Assembly: GCA_024280785.1 (NCBI GenBank)
Contig: JAJRPK010000019.1
Location: 1 to 13,649 of the forward strand
Direction: 5' to 3'
Origin: Gammaproteobacteria bacterium
Lineage (GTDB): Bacteria > Pseudomonadota > Gammaproteobacteria > Pseudomonadales > UBA7434
DNA: 13,649 nucleotides
Position numbers and translations under genes: made by a program. Below are positions 1-6,478 of the stretch, piece by piece; position 1 is the first letter of the stretch, and each line of letters opens with the position of its first letter. The notes below the pieces were generated by a model. It worked only from the letters and a program-made list of their open reading frames with translations. It ran no database searches and had not been told where the DNA came from.

Positions 1-644
1 GTGTTGATACCAAAACCGCCAACATCTGACGAGGCATAATCAAAAGACAAGCCGTAGACTGTGCCTAACGACGTCAAATTTACCAGTGACCACTGATTGA
101 CGATATTGGTACCTTCCGCTAAAGAAAATATCACGCTATTGGTTACGGCACCCAGTTGGTCAAGACCGTTGATGGTGAGTCGGAAAAAATCTCCCGCTTC
201 AAACTGTTTGGCAAAACCGTCGCCATTCAACATTGAAAGGTAGGCATAGGTAGTGTTGGTAAATTCGGCGCTGCTGACCACAGTAGCGCCGCCGAAATTG
301 ATGCTGGCTCCCAAATCGAATGAAATACCGTAATTGTCCTGTCCCGCACCAGCGCCATCACCAGTGATCGCGCTGCGATCGTTGGTAAAACCTGCGGTCG
401 TTGTATCGCTGCGGTTGGAATAGGTGAAATTACCCCAGCAGCAGTTAAACGTGTCATTCCAACTGTGATCAAAACTAACGCCTCCGCTGGTGAAGGTAGT
501 ATTCGCCTGTGGACTAAAGAAAGTGTCAGGGTCTAGAGCATTTTCGTCAAAGGTAATGACGGCTGCTGTCGTATCTAATGTTGTTATTAACGCGATGGGA
601 ATAAGCGCCTGAAGGGCGATGGCTTTTAGTTTAAGGTTTTTCAT
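1..644 (-). CDS. DUF4465-type exported protein, C-terminus cut by window edge
   Basis: An open frame of 214 codons begins at ATG 644 and runs off the left edge without a stop. AGGAG lies 7 bases before the ATG. The N-terminus (MKNLKLKAIALQALIPIALI, then TTLDTTAA) is a signal peptide. The mature part has features I associate with DUF4465 proteins: an ITFDEN start, FTSGGVSFDHSWN, a WGNFTYSN block, DTTTAGFTND, an AITGDGAG turn, TNTTYAYLSMLNGDGFAK, FRLTINGLD and SSDVGGFGINT near the break. DUF4465 proteins are beta-rich, extracytoplasmic, of unknown biochemistry, and in Bacteroidota commonly sit beside btuB. Being third behind the riboswitch and btuB suggests a role in B12 capture (inference). 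The missing end, perhaps a few dozen residues, may hold a sorting signal. I am confident that it is an exported gene, fairly confident of the family, and unsure of the function. Confidence 0.8.
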   Translation of the reverse strand, partial: MKNLKLKAIALQALIPIALITTLDTTAAVITFDENALDPDTFFSPQANTTFTSGGVSFDHSWNDTFNCCWGNFTYSNRSDTTTAGFTNDRSAITGDGAGAGQDNYGISFDLGASINFGGATVVSSAEFTNTTYAYLSMLNGDGFAKQFEAGDFFRLTINGLDQLGAVTNSVIFSLAEGTNIVNQWSLVNLTSLGTVYGLSFDYASSDVGGFGIN

Positions 645-679
645 TGTGATACTCCTATTTAATCACATTGTTCAGGGTC

Positions 680-718
680 ATGGATTAAGGTAATGGATCG
701 AGGTTATGGATTGAGTTT
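680..718. repeat. Three 13-bp imperfect tandem repeats across a stop codon
   Basis: Three adjacent 13-base units on the plus strand read atggattaaggta (680-692), atggatcgaggtt (693-705) and atggattgagttt (706-718). The array covers the last codons and stop (704-706) of the surface-protein gene and part of the spacer before the DUF4465 gene. It may be replication slippage. No protein-binding function can be read from it. Confidence 0.6.
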
Positions 719-1651
719 GTTTTTTGAAATAAATTGCCTGATTGTTACGAGCGCACAAGCCAAAACAATAAAGGCAACGGCGGGAAACGGAACATTTTCT
801 TCAAACGTTGGTTCGGCAAAATGGATGACAGCTATGGCGTCTAGATCAAAGCCGGCGCTGCCAGCGGAAGGAAAGGGGTCGTAGATTGGATTAGGGCCAT
901 TGGGTGCGGGAAAGTTATCTAGCGCCGAGCCGTCTCCTACGATATCGACGATGCGGACGTGAGTAATACGACTGACGTCGAGTAGAGGGTTGTCTTTCAG
1001 CTCTTCTAAATCAAAGGGGGCGCCAAATCCACCGCGATATTTGCCGCCGTAGCCGAAAATGTTAGTGGTATCGATATTGCCAAAGGCACCGATGCTGCTC
1101 GGTGTAATTGAATAGTTAATAAAACGAATAAAATCGATGCCGTTAGAAGACACCTCTACCCATGCGAGTTCAAGGAATGTACCTGAAAAACTGTTTTCGA
1201 ATACCAGTAAGTCGGCTCCGCTGCCATTGGCAATGGGTTGATCGAAAGTGAGCGTAATGGATCCGGCTTCTCCGAGTGATACAATATCGAACACAAAGCC
1301 ATTGTTAGAACCATCTGAGTTGCCCGCTTCACCTAATGCCATATTGGGAGTTTGAAATTCCGCATCGACATTATTGCCGATATTGTAGTTTGTATATGCA
1401 CTGGCCCAACCGACAATAGATGGGTCGGTGGATGCGATAGCGGTGCTGCCGGACACTCCCGCTGCCGGTGGAAAAGGCCCTGCGTTAAGCTCTGAATTTA
1501 GTAGTGTTGCGCTCAATACTAATGTGCACTGCAACAATATCGTAGTGATAACTTTGTGTTGTAGTTGTAGTTGTAGTAGTTGTAGTAGTTGTAGTAGTAG
1601 CTGTAGTAGTGGTAGCGCTAGTCGAAGTTTGAAATCATTGTTAGAATTCAA
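704..1651 (-). CDS. Exported surface-type protein of the B12 locus with VPxPA/PEP-CTERM-like tail
   Basis: This 315-residue protein probably starts at TTG 1651. GGAGGG (1659-1664) lies 7 bases before it and it overlaps the btuB end by 11 bases, so translation may be coupled. The in-frame ATG at 1768 lies deep in btuB and is rejected. Residues 1-57 are an unusual leader: a Leu/Gln run (about 11-31) coded by a triplet repeat, then a normal hydrophobic segment. The mature domain contains GSITLTFDQPIANGSGADLLVFENSF around 130-155 (quoted in part: TFDQPI, DLLVFENSF), WVEVSSNGIDF, and HVRIVDIVGDGS near 231. These resemble 'cell surface' proteins found beside btuB in Bacteroidota. The C-terminus has VPFPA (287-291), a hydrophobic stretch, and then basic residues, like PEP-CTERM/VPLPA sorting signals handled by an exosortase. 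A role in surface or periplasmic B12 capture is inferred. No Cys lipobox is evident. Confidence 0.78.
   Translation of the reverse strand: MNSNNDFKLRLALPLLQLLLQLLQLLQLQLQHKVITTILLQCTLVLSATLLNSELNAGPFPPAAGVSGSTAIASTDPSIVGWASAYTNYNIGNNVDAEFQTPNMALGEAGNSDGSNNGFVFDIVSLGEAGSITLTFDQPIANGSGADLLVFENSFSGTFLELAWVEVSSNGIDFIRFINYSITPSSIGAFGNIDTTNIFGYGGKYRGGFGAPFDLEELKDNPLLDVSRITHVRIVDIVGDGSALDNFPAPNGPNPIYDPFPSAGSAGFDLDAIAVIHFAEPTFEENVPFPAVAFIVLACALVTIRQFISKNKLNP
1558..1616. repeat. Triplet (GTA/GTT) repeat inside a signal peptide
   Basis: The plus strand is an almost uninterrupted run of gta and gtt triplets, with single ctg/gtg variants. On the coding (minus) strand it reads as CTA/CAA triplets with a partial 9-base higher-order unit (CTACTACAA). 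It encodes the Leu/Gln-rich stretch in the leader of the surface-type protein. Changes by whole triplets would alter leader length without a frameshift. Confidence 0.85.
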
Positions 1652-3788
1652 GAGAAAACCCTCCGTAGATATTGCGTTCGGGTGCAGGATATATTCCATT
1701 GCTAAAGGCCGCTTCGGAATACTCTTTGCTGAAAAGATTGTTGATGCCGATATACCATGCAGTTTCAACAGAATTGTTTATCTGATGTTTGAACTGAACC
1801 TTGGTATTGACGATAACGTAACTACCCAGTTTATCGAAATCGGTGTTGTCGAAATCATTGCCATCGTATCGCTCGCCTGTGTAACGGGCGGATAAGTTGG
1901 CGTTAAAGTTCGAATTGATAGCCCAATTGATCTGTGTAGACGCAGTGACATAAGGCACTAACGGTATTCGTTTATTGTCGTCATTGCGTGCATCGGTATA
2001 TCCTAGATTGACAGCGAGGTCGATATTCTGTGGCAGGTATACCAACGCCTGAATCTCGCCGCCCTGACGAATGATGGGAGTAGGAGAGTTGAAATTAATG
2101 CCGAATCCACTATCCTTTGGCAGCGCAAACAAGATCTCATCGTCGGCGTCAAAATAAAAATAACCTAGATTTATTCCCGCATAATCTCCGTCGTACTTGA
2201 TTCCCAGTTCATACCGTTTGGCTGTTTGGGGTCCGAGCTCTGGAATATTTTTTAGATTGGGAATTTGGGCCGGTGATAACAACAGTTCGTCAACGTTGGG
2301 ATTTCGAAATGTTTTAGAAAAGCTACTGTAAAGATAGAGGGATGGATCAATAGCGTAGACGATATTGGCTTCATAGGCCTCGTTGTCCCAAGGGTTTTTT
2401 ATAGTAGGATCAAAGACTTCCACTGATGGGCAGTTAGTAAAAACAGGGTCGAATCCTGGGATGTCTGGAATGTCTGGGAGGATTGTCACGTCGCAATCCG
2501 GTGATGATTCATTGTCGGTTAGCCTGCCTTCTCTGCTATCGTTATTGGTTTTGTCTCTTCGATAGCCCACACTTAGCGTGAGAGAGCGTACAGGCTTAAA
2601 ACTTGTATGGATAAAATAAGCCTGAGTGTCTAGATCACCGGCATGCCTTAATATGTCTTCAGTCCGCAGGTAGCGAGTCGTCTGCTGTTCCAGGCCGGTC
2701 GTAATTTTTAGCTTTTCACCGATGGGCGACCAGTGGGTAATTAACTCACCGTAGAGTGTTCGCTGATCGATCAGGTCTCTGGCGGGCTTGCTGATCTGTG
2801 AAAACTGTTGGCCAAATATGAATTCGTTTTCTCGTTCACGAAATTGAAAATTGGCTTGAATATTAAGGGTTTCACTAGGTGTGATGGTGAACTGTAGAAG
2901 TTGACGAGAGTCAGAGGTCTCCCCTTCGGCGCCGGCTTCTACACTTCCAAATCGGCGGTCTACCATACCGCTATCGACACTTGCACGAGCTATCGGGCCG
3001 GGCAATTCGTATTGGTCTCGGTGAAAGTTACTTTTTAGTTGCACGGAGAATACGGGATTAAAAATGCCTTTGTAAGCCAGCATAAAATCTTTCGTTGTGA
3101 GTTGGTTGTGTTCTCGATAGCCTTCATTTTTCTTGTAGGCCGAATTGAGCGCCAAACTATGAGATTTACTGGCGACCGAAATAACGGCATTGCTTGCTTG
3201 AGTGCCAAACTGTCCGGTTTCGGTACGGAGGCGTCCAGTTAATCCTGGCAATGTTTTTCGGGTGAAAATGTTGATCACCCCGTGCGATGCACCGCTACCG
3301 TAACGGACACTATTACCCCCGCGAATAATTTCAATTCGTTCGATTTGGCTGAGAGCAATAATTGAAAAGTCGGGGCCAGACAGGTCGGGGGCGTTGATTT
3401 TAACGCCATCGATTAATACTAAAACATTACTAACGCTGGTTGCCCCCGAGCCGCGAATATCAATGGAGCTAAATTTTTCATTGCCACTAAAAGACCTTAA
3501 CGTAATATTGGCTTCGCTCGCCAATAAATCGGGTAAGCTGCGGGCGGCAGATCGCTCAATATCCTCAGCGGTAATAACACTAACGCTTCTAGGCATGCTG
3601 ATGATGGGTAGAGGATTAGTACCGGTGACAATAATTTCTTCCATTTCGCGGGAAGCAAAAATACTATCTCCGCGCTTTGCGGAAAAATATTTTTCGGACA
3701 AGTTCTGTTTGGATAAGACAGGCGCGCAAAAGAACGCTGCCGTGCAGAGCAGGCAGTACAGCAGTGCGTAGGAACGCCATGCGGCCAT
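1641..3788 (-). CDS. btuB: TonB-dependent outer-membrane receptor, BtuB-like (vitamin B12)
   Basis: This 715-residue protein is an outer-membrane beta-barrel that uses TonB energy to take up cobalamin or a related corrinoid. The ATG at 3788 has AAGG 8 bases upstream. Residues 1-26 form a signal peptide ending near APVLS. A TonB box (MEEIIVTG) lies at about 49-56. The plug domain covers about 60-178 with IRGSGA, VLVLIDGVKIN, IERIEIIRGGNSVRYGSGA and GVINIFTRK (quoted in pieces). The rest is barrel, ending ERNIYGGFSLEF with the usual terminal Phe. It is somewhat longer than E. coli BtuB (about 614), with a loop near 445-470 carrying repeated DIP and two Cys. The B12 assignment rests on the upstream riboswitch and the nearby cobO-btuCDF cluster; the barrel alone would only say TonB receptor. 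It is followed by two exported genes in the same transcript direction. Confidence 0.93.
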   Translation of the reverse strand: MAAWRSYALLYCLLCTAAFFCAPVLSKQNLSEKYFSAKRGDSIFASREMEEIIVTGTNPLPIISMPRSVSVITAEDIERSAARSLPDLLASEANITLRSFSGNEKFSSIDIRGSGATSVSNVLVLIDGVKINAPDLSGPDFSIIALSQIERIEIIRGGNSVRYGSGASHGVINIFTRKTLPGLTGRLRTETGQFGTQASNAVISVASKSHSLALNSAYKKNEGYREHNQLTTKDFMLAYKGIFNPVFSVQLKSNFHRDQYELPGPIARASVDSGMVDRRFGSVEAGAEGETSDSRQLLQFTITPSETLNIQANFQFRERENEFIFGQQFSQISKPARDLIDQRTLYGELITHWSPIGEKLKITTGLEQQTTRYLRTEDILRHAGDLDTQAYFIHTSFKPVRSLTLSVGYRRDKTNNDSREGRLTDNESSPDCDVTILPDIPDIPGFDPVFTNCPSVEVFDPTIKNPWDNEAYEANIVYAIDPSLYLYSSFSKTFRNPNVDELLLSPAQIPNLKNIPELGPQTAKRYELGIKYDGDYAGINLGYFYFDADDEILFALPKDSGFGINFNSPTPIIRQGGEIQALVYLPQNIDLAVNLGYTDARNDDNKRIPLVPYVTASTQINWAINSNFNANLSARYTGERYDGNDFDNTDFDKLGSYVIVNTKVQFKHQINNSVETAWYIGINNLFSKEYSEAAFSNGIYPAPERNIYGGFSLEF

Positions 3789-3815
3789 TAGAAAAACCTT
3801 GTAGGCATAAGATTA

Positions 3816-3836
3816 CAAAACGCGCAAAGCGTTTTG
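3816..3836 (-). promoter_or_regulatory. Hairpin in the btuB leader, likely expression platform
   Basis: A perfect 8-bp inverted repeat (CAAAACGC/GCGTTTTG on either strand) closes a 5-base loop between the riboswitch and the btuB start. It lacks a T-tract, so it is not a typical terminator. The AAGG ribosome site (3797-3800) lies about 16 bases further downstream. Nearby TAGGC (RC of 3842-3846) can pair with GCCTA (RC of 3800-3804), just before the ribosome site. This would fit translational control by the riboswitch, which is inference. Confidence 0.5.
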
Positions 3837-3866
3837 ACCTAGCCTAAAGGCGGTAAGATTAGTACA

Positions 3867-4160
3867 TGATAATACTGAGGCACGGCGCCTGACTAACAAA
3901 CGCCTAATGTGCAATTCCATATCGCCCTCCGCGATGCTTGCTGGCAGTTGTTAGGTCGGTTCCGGGCTAGTGAAGATCTTTGGAAGGTGAGTATAAGATC
4001 GAAATCTCAAGCCTTGCCAAATTTGTCTTCATTTACCGTTGCGGGGGCAGCGTCGGAATAGTGTAGCGGTCTAATTGAACTAGCGGCTAAACTTACCGAA
4101 CTTCCCGATTAAGCTAATGATTGTATAAAACAATACAATACAACCTATTAGCACCTATCA
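3867..4160 (-). ncRNA. Cobalamin riboswitch controlling btuB
   Basis: Read on the minus strand, the conserved blocks come in the right order. They are AGGTGC (4151-4156), a P2-type hairpin with GCTAAT/ATTAGC and ATTGTAT/ATACAAT arms, CGGGAA (4102-4107), the diagnostic GCCCCCGC (4041-4048) followed by AACGGTAA, and a B12 box reading AGTCAGGCGCCGTGCC (3879-3894; consensus AGYCAGGAGACCTGCC). A short P1 (TGATA/TATCA) sets the boundaries given, which may be off by several bases. The RNA binds adenosylcobalamin or a related cobalamin and normally lowers expression of the downstream gene. It sits 79 bases before the btuB ATG and would control the whole minus-strand operon. Confidence 0.92.
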
Positions 4161-4188
4161 ACTTAACTGAATTATTTACTATCGGTTA

Positions 4189-4214
4189 CTGAGGGGCGGT
4201 TTTCCGCTCCTCAG
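4189..4214. other. Strong 11-bp hairpin next to the riboswitch
   Basis: CTGAGGGGCGG and CCGCTCCTCAG pair over 11 positions, including one G-T, around a TTTT loop. There is no T-tract on either side, so it is not a standard terminator. If the promoter candidate at 4223-4251 is right, this hairpin would be at the very 5' end of the btuB leader, where such structures can stabilise an mRNA (inference). Confidence 0.55.
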
Positions 4215-4222
4215 CGGCACGC

Positions 4223-4251
4223 ACGTTACCATGTTGATTGTTATTTGACAA
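4223..4251 (-). promoter_or_regulatory. Candidate sigma70-type promoter for the riboswitch-btuB transcript
   Basis: On the minus strand TTGTCA (4246-4251) is followed after 17 bases by TAACGT (4223-4228). The -35 matches five of six consensus bases; the -10 is weak. It would place the start near 4216, just before the 4189-4214 hairpin and about 55 bases before the riboswitch. This is a pattern match only. Confidence 0.35.
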
Positions 4252-4308
4252 ATTTTTATCCAGATAGAAAAGGGAATTACCGGGCTAGGAACCTGGTTTG
4301 TGTCACAC

Positions 4309-4440
4309 ACTAATAAGGCATTTGCAAAGAATACCCTGTATTTCAAGACCGTTGCTGGCAGGGATGCCAGCGTCGAACTATAGGGACATATTTATGTGTG
4401 TCTTGAAATACAGGGTATTCTTTGCAAATTCCTCGGTAGT
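4309..4440 (-). repeat. Palindromic 132-bp repeat element, copy 1 (MITE-like)
   Basis: The ends form an imperfect terminal inverted repeat (ACTAATAAGG / CCTCGGTAGT on the plus strand). A perfect 29-bp inverted repeat occupies 4321-4349 and 4400-4428. The interior holds a 7-bp hairpin (GCTGGCA, GGGA loop, TGCCAGC) at 4354-4371. A second copy lies at 6095-6226 in the opposite orientation, with the same length and about 117 of 132 bases identical by hand alignment without gaps. There is no coding capacity and no clear target-site duplication. It lies 22 bases after the ModF-like stop codon. It could be a MITE or a REP-type extragenic element. Confidence 0.88.
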
Positions 4441-4461
4441 AAACCTACACCAATAGGCCTT

Positions 4462-5979
4462 CTAGAGATCTAGAATGTTATCTATACCGGCAATACTTTC
4501 GTCATCGTGATGGGTGACATACAGTAAGGTCGTAGCATTGGTCTCGACGAGTTTATCAATGATGGCCAGTACCTGTTGTCGGTCGTTAGCGTCTAAATTT
4601 TGGCAGGGCTCATCGAGAATTAGCAGTGCAGGGCGTTTAATCATTGCTCGGGCAATGAGTGCCAATCGTTGATCGCTAGGGCTTAGCGTTTGAAAAGATT
4701 GTTGTTTTTTATGGCCCAGATCAAACAGCTTTAGCCAAGCCGAAGCCGTATGAATGTCGGCTTGATTGGCTTGAGAATATAATCCAATGCTATCGTACAA
4801 GCCTGAAATAACCACACTAAGAACGGTTCCGGAAAGTTTTCCCGATGTGCGGTAGTCCCACAGCATTTCCGGATTCATATAACCGATGTGGCGCTTTATA
4901 TCCCAGATACTTTCACCGTTGCCACGCCGATAGCCGAAAACCTCGATATTGTTGGTATAGCATTGAGGGTGATCGCCGGTAATTAGTTTAAGCAATGTGG
5001 TTTTTCCCGAGCCGTTATTTCCTTTTATTTGCCAATGCTGAAAAGGCAGTATCTCTAAGTTTAAATGATCAAATATTGCTTCGGGGTCATCGGAGTAGCG
5101 GACGCAGACTTCTTGCAGGCGAACGAGGGGGGCCGATGGATCTAACGATTTTTCGTAATGAAAAGGATGGTCTGTAGGGAGTTCAGGGATAATAAAACGG
5201 GCCGATGAGTTTAACGTTTCGATAATAGATTCCAATATCGATAAGTCGATTAATTCGCGGGCAAACAGTCGATTTTGGTGAAGATAAGCAATGTGAGTAA
5301 TATATTCGGGGAGTTCACTGGGTCTACTGCTGGCATATATAGAGCTAGTTGCCAAACAAGGAGTAAAGTTTTTTGCCTCGCATAGATCAGAGCGAAACAG
5401 TTCAGTAAGCATTTTCTCAATCAGCGGTCGTGCGGCATTGTCGATTCCTTCTAGAGGATTGTTTAGTATTAATAGATCAACTTGCGCTAGTAACCCTCGG
5501 CCCAACAGCAAGCGGTGTGTTTCACCTGAGGATAATTTTCTGAAGGCTTTGTTCAATACCTTATCAAGTCCGAGACCTCGAATTATTTTTTGCTTTAACG
5601 TAGGACTTTCTGAGTGATTGGTTTCTGGCGACGCGAGTTCGCAAAGAATTTCATTGGCACAGGTTCCCTCAATAATTTCGTCGGCGAGACCAACTTGTTG
5701 CTTTAACTGTTCTTTGTCGATGAGCTCAGCTTGGGCTTTTTCAGAGACTTCGGCGACGCGAAAATTTTCGTTGTGAGTGCTGATGTAATAAAGTATGGCA
5801 GACCGTTGCTGTTCGCTACCACCAATAAGAGCCCAATGTTGGTTAGCGATAATTTCCCACTTCGCTATGGTAATTTCGCAATGGGAGGAGAGTTGGCTGG
5901 AGCCTTCTTTGGGAGAAATAAGAGTGTCGATAATTTGTAGTTGCAGAGGACTTTTTGACCGATGTGCTGATGGATTCAT
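4462..5979 (-). CDS. ModF-like protein with two ABC ATPase domains
   Basis: This 505-residue cytoplasmic protein has two ABC domains and no membrane segment, like E. coli ModF (about 490). The C-terminal half is close to ModF: TGDHPQCYTNNIEVFG, RRGNGESIWDIKRHIGY and GLYDSIGLY (around 335-401). That half has an intact Walker A (GNNGSGKTT, 320-328), Walker B (LLILDEP, 452-458) and H-loop His490, but a weak signature (LSPSDQ, 432-437). The N-terminal half has a good signature (LSSGE, 149-153) but degenerate Walker A (GGSEQQRS, 53-60) and Walker B (LILNNP, 170-175). ModF itself has no settled function, and no molybdate genes are nearby. ATG 5979 follows a C7 tract and no Shine-Dalgarno is visible; a downstream start cannot be excluded. 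The gene is flanked by the two 132-bp inverted elements, suggesting it was inserted between btuB and cobO or framed by element insertions. Confidence 0.85.
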   Translation of the reverse strand: MNPSAHRSKSPLQLQIIDTLISPKEGSSQLSSHCEITIAKWEIIANQHWALIGGSEQQRSAILYYISTHNENFRVAEVSEKAQAELIDKEQLKQQVGLADEIIEGTCANEILCELASPETNHSESPTLKQKIIRGLGLDKVLNKAFRKLSSGETHRLLLGRGLLAQVDLLILNNPLEGIDNAARPLIEKMLTELFRSDLCEAKNFTPCLATSSIYASSRPSELPEYITHIAYLHQNRLFARELIDLSILESIIETLNSSARFIIPELPTDHPFHYEKSLDPSAPLVRLQEVCVRYSDDPEAIFDHLNLEILPFQHWQIKGNNGSGKTTLLKLITGDHPQCYTNNIEVFGYRRGNGESIWDIKRHIGYMNPEMLWDYRTSGKLSGTVLSVVISGLYDSIGLYSQANQADIHTASAWLKLFDLGHKKQQSFQTLSPSDQRLALIARAMIKRPALLILDEPCQNLDANDRQQVLAIIDKLVETNATTLLYVTHHDDESIAGIDNILDL

Positions 5980-6094
5980 GGGGGGGATTAAACAAAGTTT
6001 GTTAAGAAGCGACTTTGATCGCTGGCCGAATTTGGGAGAGAATGCTTATCATAGGCCAGTAAGCGCGATTACCCCAGTAGAACTTTTGCTAGTT
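5980..6094. other. Leader of the ModF-like gene
   Basis: This spacer holds a G7 run directly beside the ModF-like start (5980-5986) and an AACAAA-G-TTTGTT inverted repeat (5991-6003), which could be a small operator. I see no convincing promoter and no riboswitch. Confidence 0.4.
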
Positions 6095-6226
6095 ACTACC
6101 GAGGCAGTTGAAAAGAATCCCCTTTATTTCAAGACACACATAAATATATCCCTATAGTTCGACGCTGGCATACCTGCCAGCAACGGTCTTGAAAGAAAGA
6201 GGACTCTTTTCAAACTCCTTATTAGT
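6095..6226 (+). repeat. Palindromic 132-bp repeat element, copy 2 (MITE-like)
   Basis: It is bounded by ACTACCGAGG (6095-6104) and CCTTATTAGT (6217-6226), and is inverted relative to the copy at 4309-4440. The central 60-odd bases are almost unchanged, while both long arms have diverged. Three arm positions changed on both sides so that pairing is kept (C-G to A-T, A-T to C-G, G-C to T-A). Several remaining mismatches become G-U wobbles if the minus strand is transcribed. The inner hairpin keeps its 7-bp stem and has a one-base loop change. It lies 252 bases before cobO. Confidence 0.88.
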
Positions 6227-6478
6227 ATTTGCAGATATTTTTCTCATTCTAAGTTGGTTTCGCTCATCATTTAATGTTCGTTTTAACAGCCGTTTAGATG
6301 AGGCCATGTTCATTGTGATATGCTGCGGGTAATTTATGACTGCTGATATTTATCCTATAACTTTGAAACTCTATCTGCTCGCGCTAGCCATTACTGATGC
6401 AGAAGCTGTTGGTTAAAATACTAGGGATAGAGTTGTCTTCTATATCTATAGATATACGCTTAAAAGGAATATTCTAAA
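6227..6478. other. cobO leader, no riboswitch seen
   Basis: This 252-base stretch before cobO is AT-rich. I find none of the conserved cobalamin riboswitch blocks on the plus strand and no clear promoter. The only distinct structure is the 16-bp palindrome at 6441-6456. The upstream boundary is repeat copy 2. Confidence 0.5.
6441..6456. promoter_or_regulatory. Perfect 16-bp palindrome before cobO
   Basis: TATATCTATAGATATA is its own reverse complement. It ends 22 bases before the cobO ATG and 5 bases before the AAAAGGA ribosome-site region. It could be a dimeric repressor site or an mRNA 5' hairpin, but in AT-rich DNA it may be chance. Confidence 0.45.

Noticed and set aside
680..718. CRISPR array
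   Set aside because: The direct repeats here and at 11457-11500 and 10036-10080 are short and contiguous, without unique spacers or cas genes.
704..1768. ATG 1768 as the start of the surface-type protein
   Set aside because: It would overlap btuB by 128 bases; TTG 1651 has a strong GGAGGG and gives a signal-peptide start.
1428..1895. Plus-strand open frame rich in Cys/Ser over the triplet repeat
   Set aside because: It is the reverse reading of the repeat and of the btuB and surface-protein genes, which have signal peptides, family motifs and ribosome sites on the other strand.
4462..5979. Part of a molybdate transport operon
   Set aside because: Only ModF-like similarity is present; no modA, modB, modC or molybdate-box signal is visible nearby.
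5795..6157. Plus-strand open frame running into repeat copy 2
   Set aside because: It overlaps the ModF-like coding region antisense, shows no family motifs and ends in the repeat.
4309..6226. The inverted repeats as ends of a classical insertion sequence
   Set aside because: No transposase lies between them, only an ABC ATPase, and no target-site duplication is clear.
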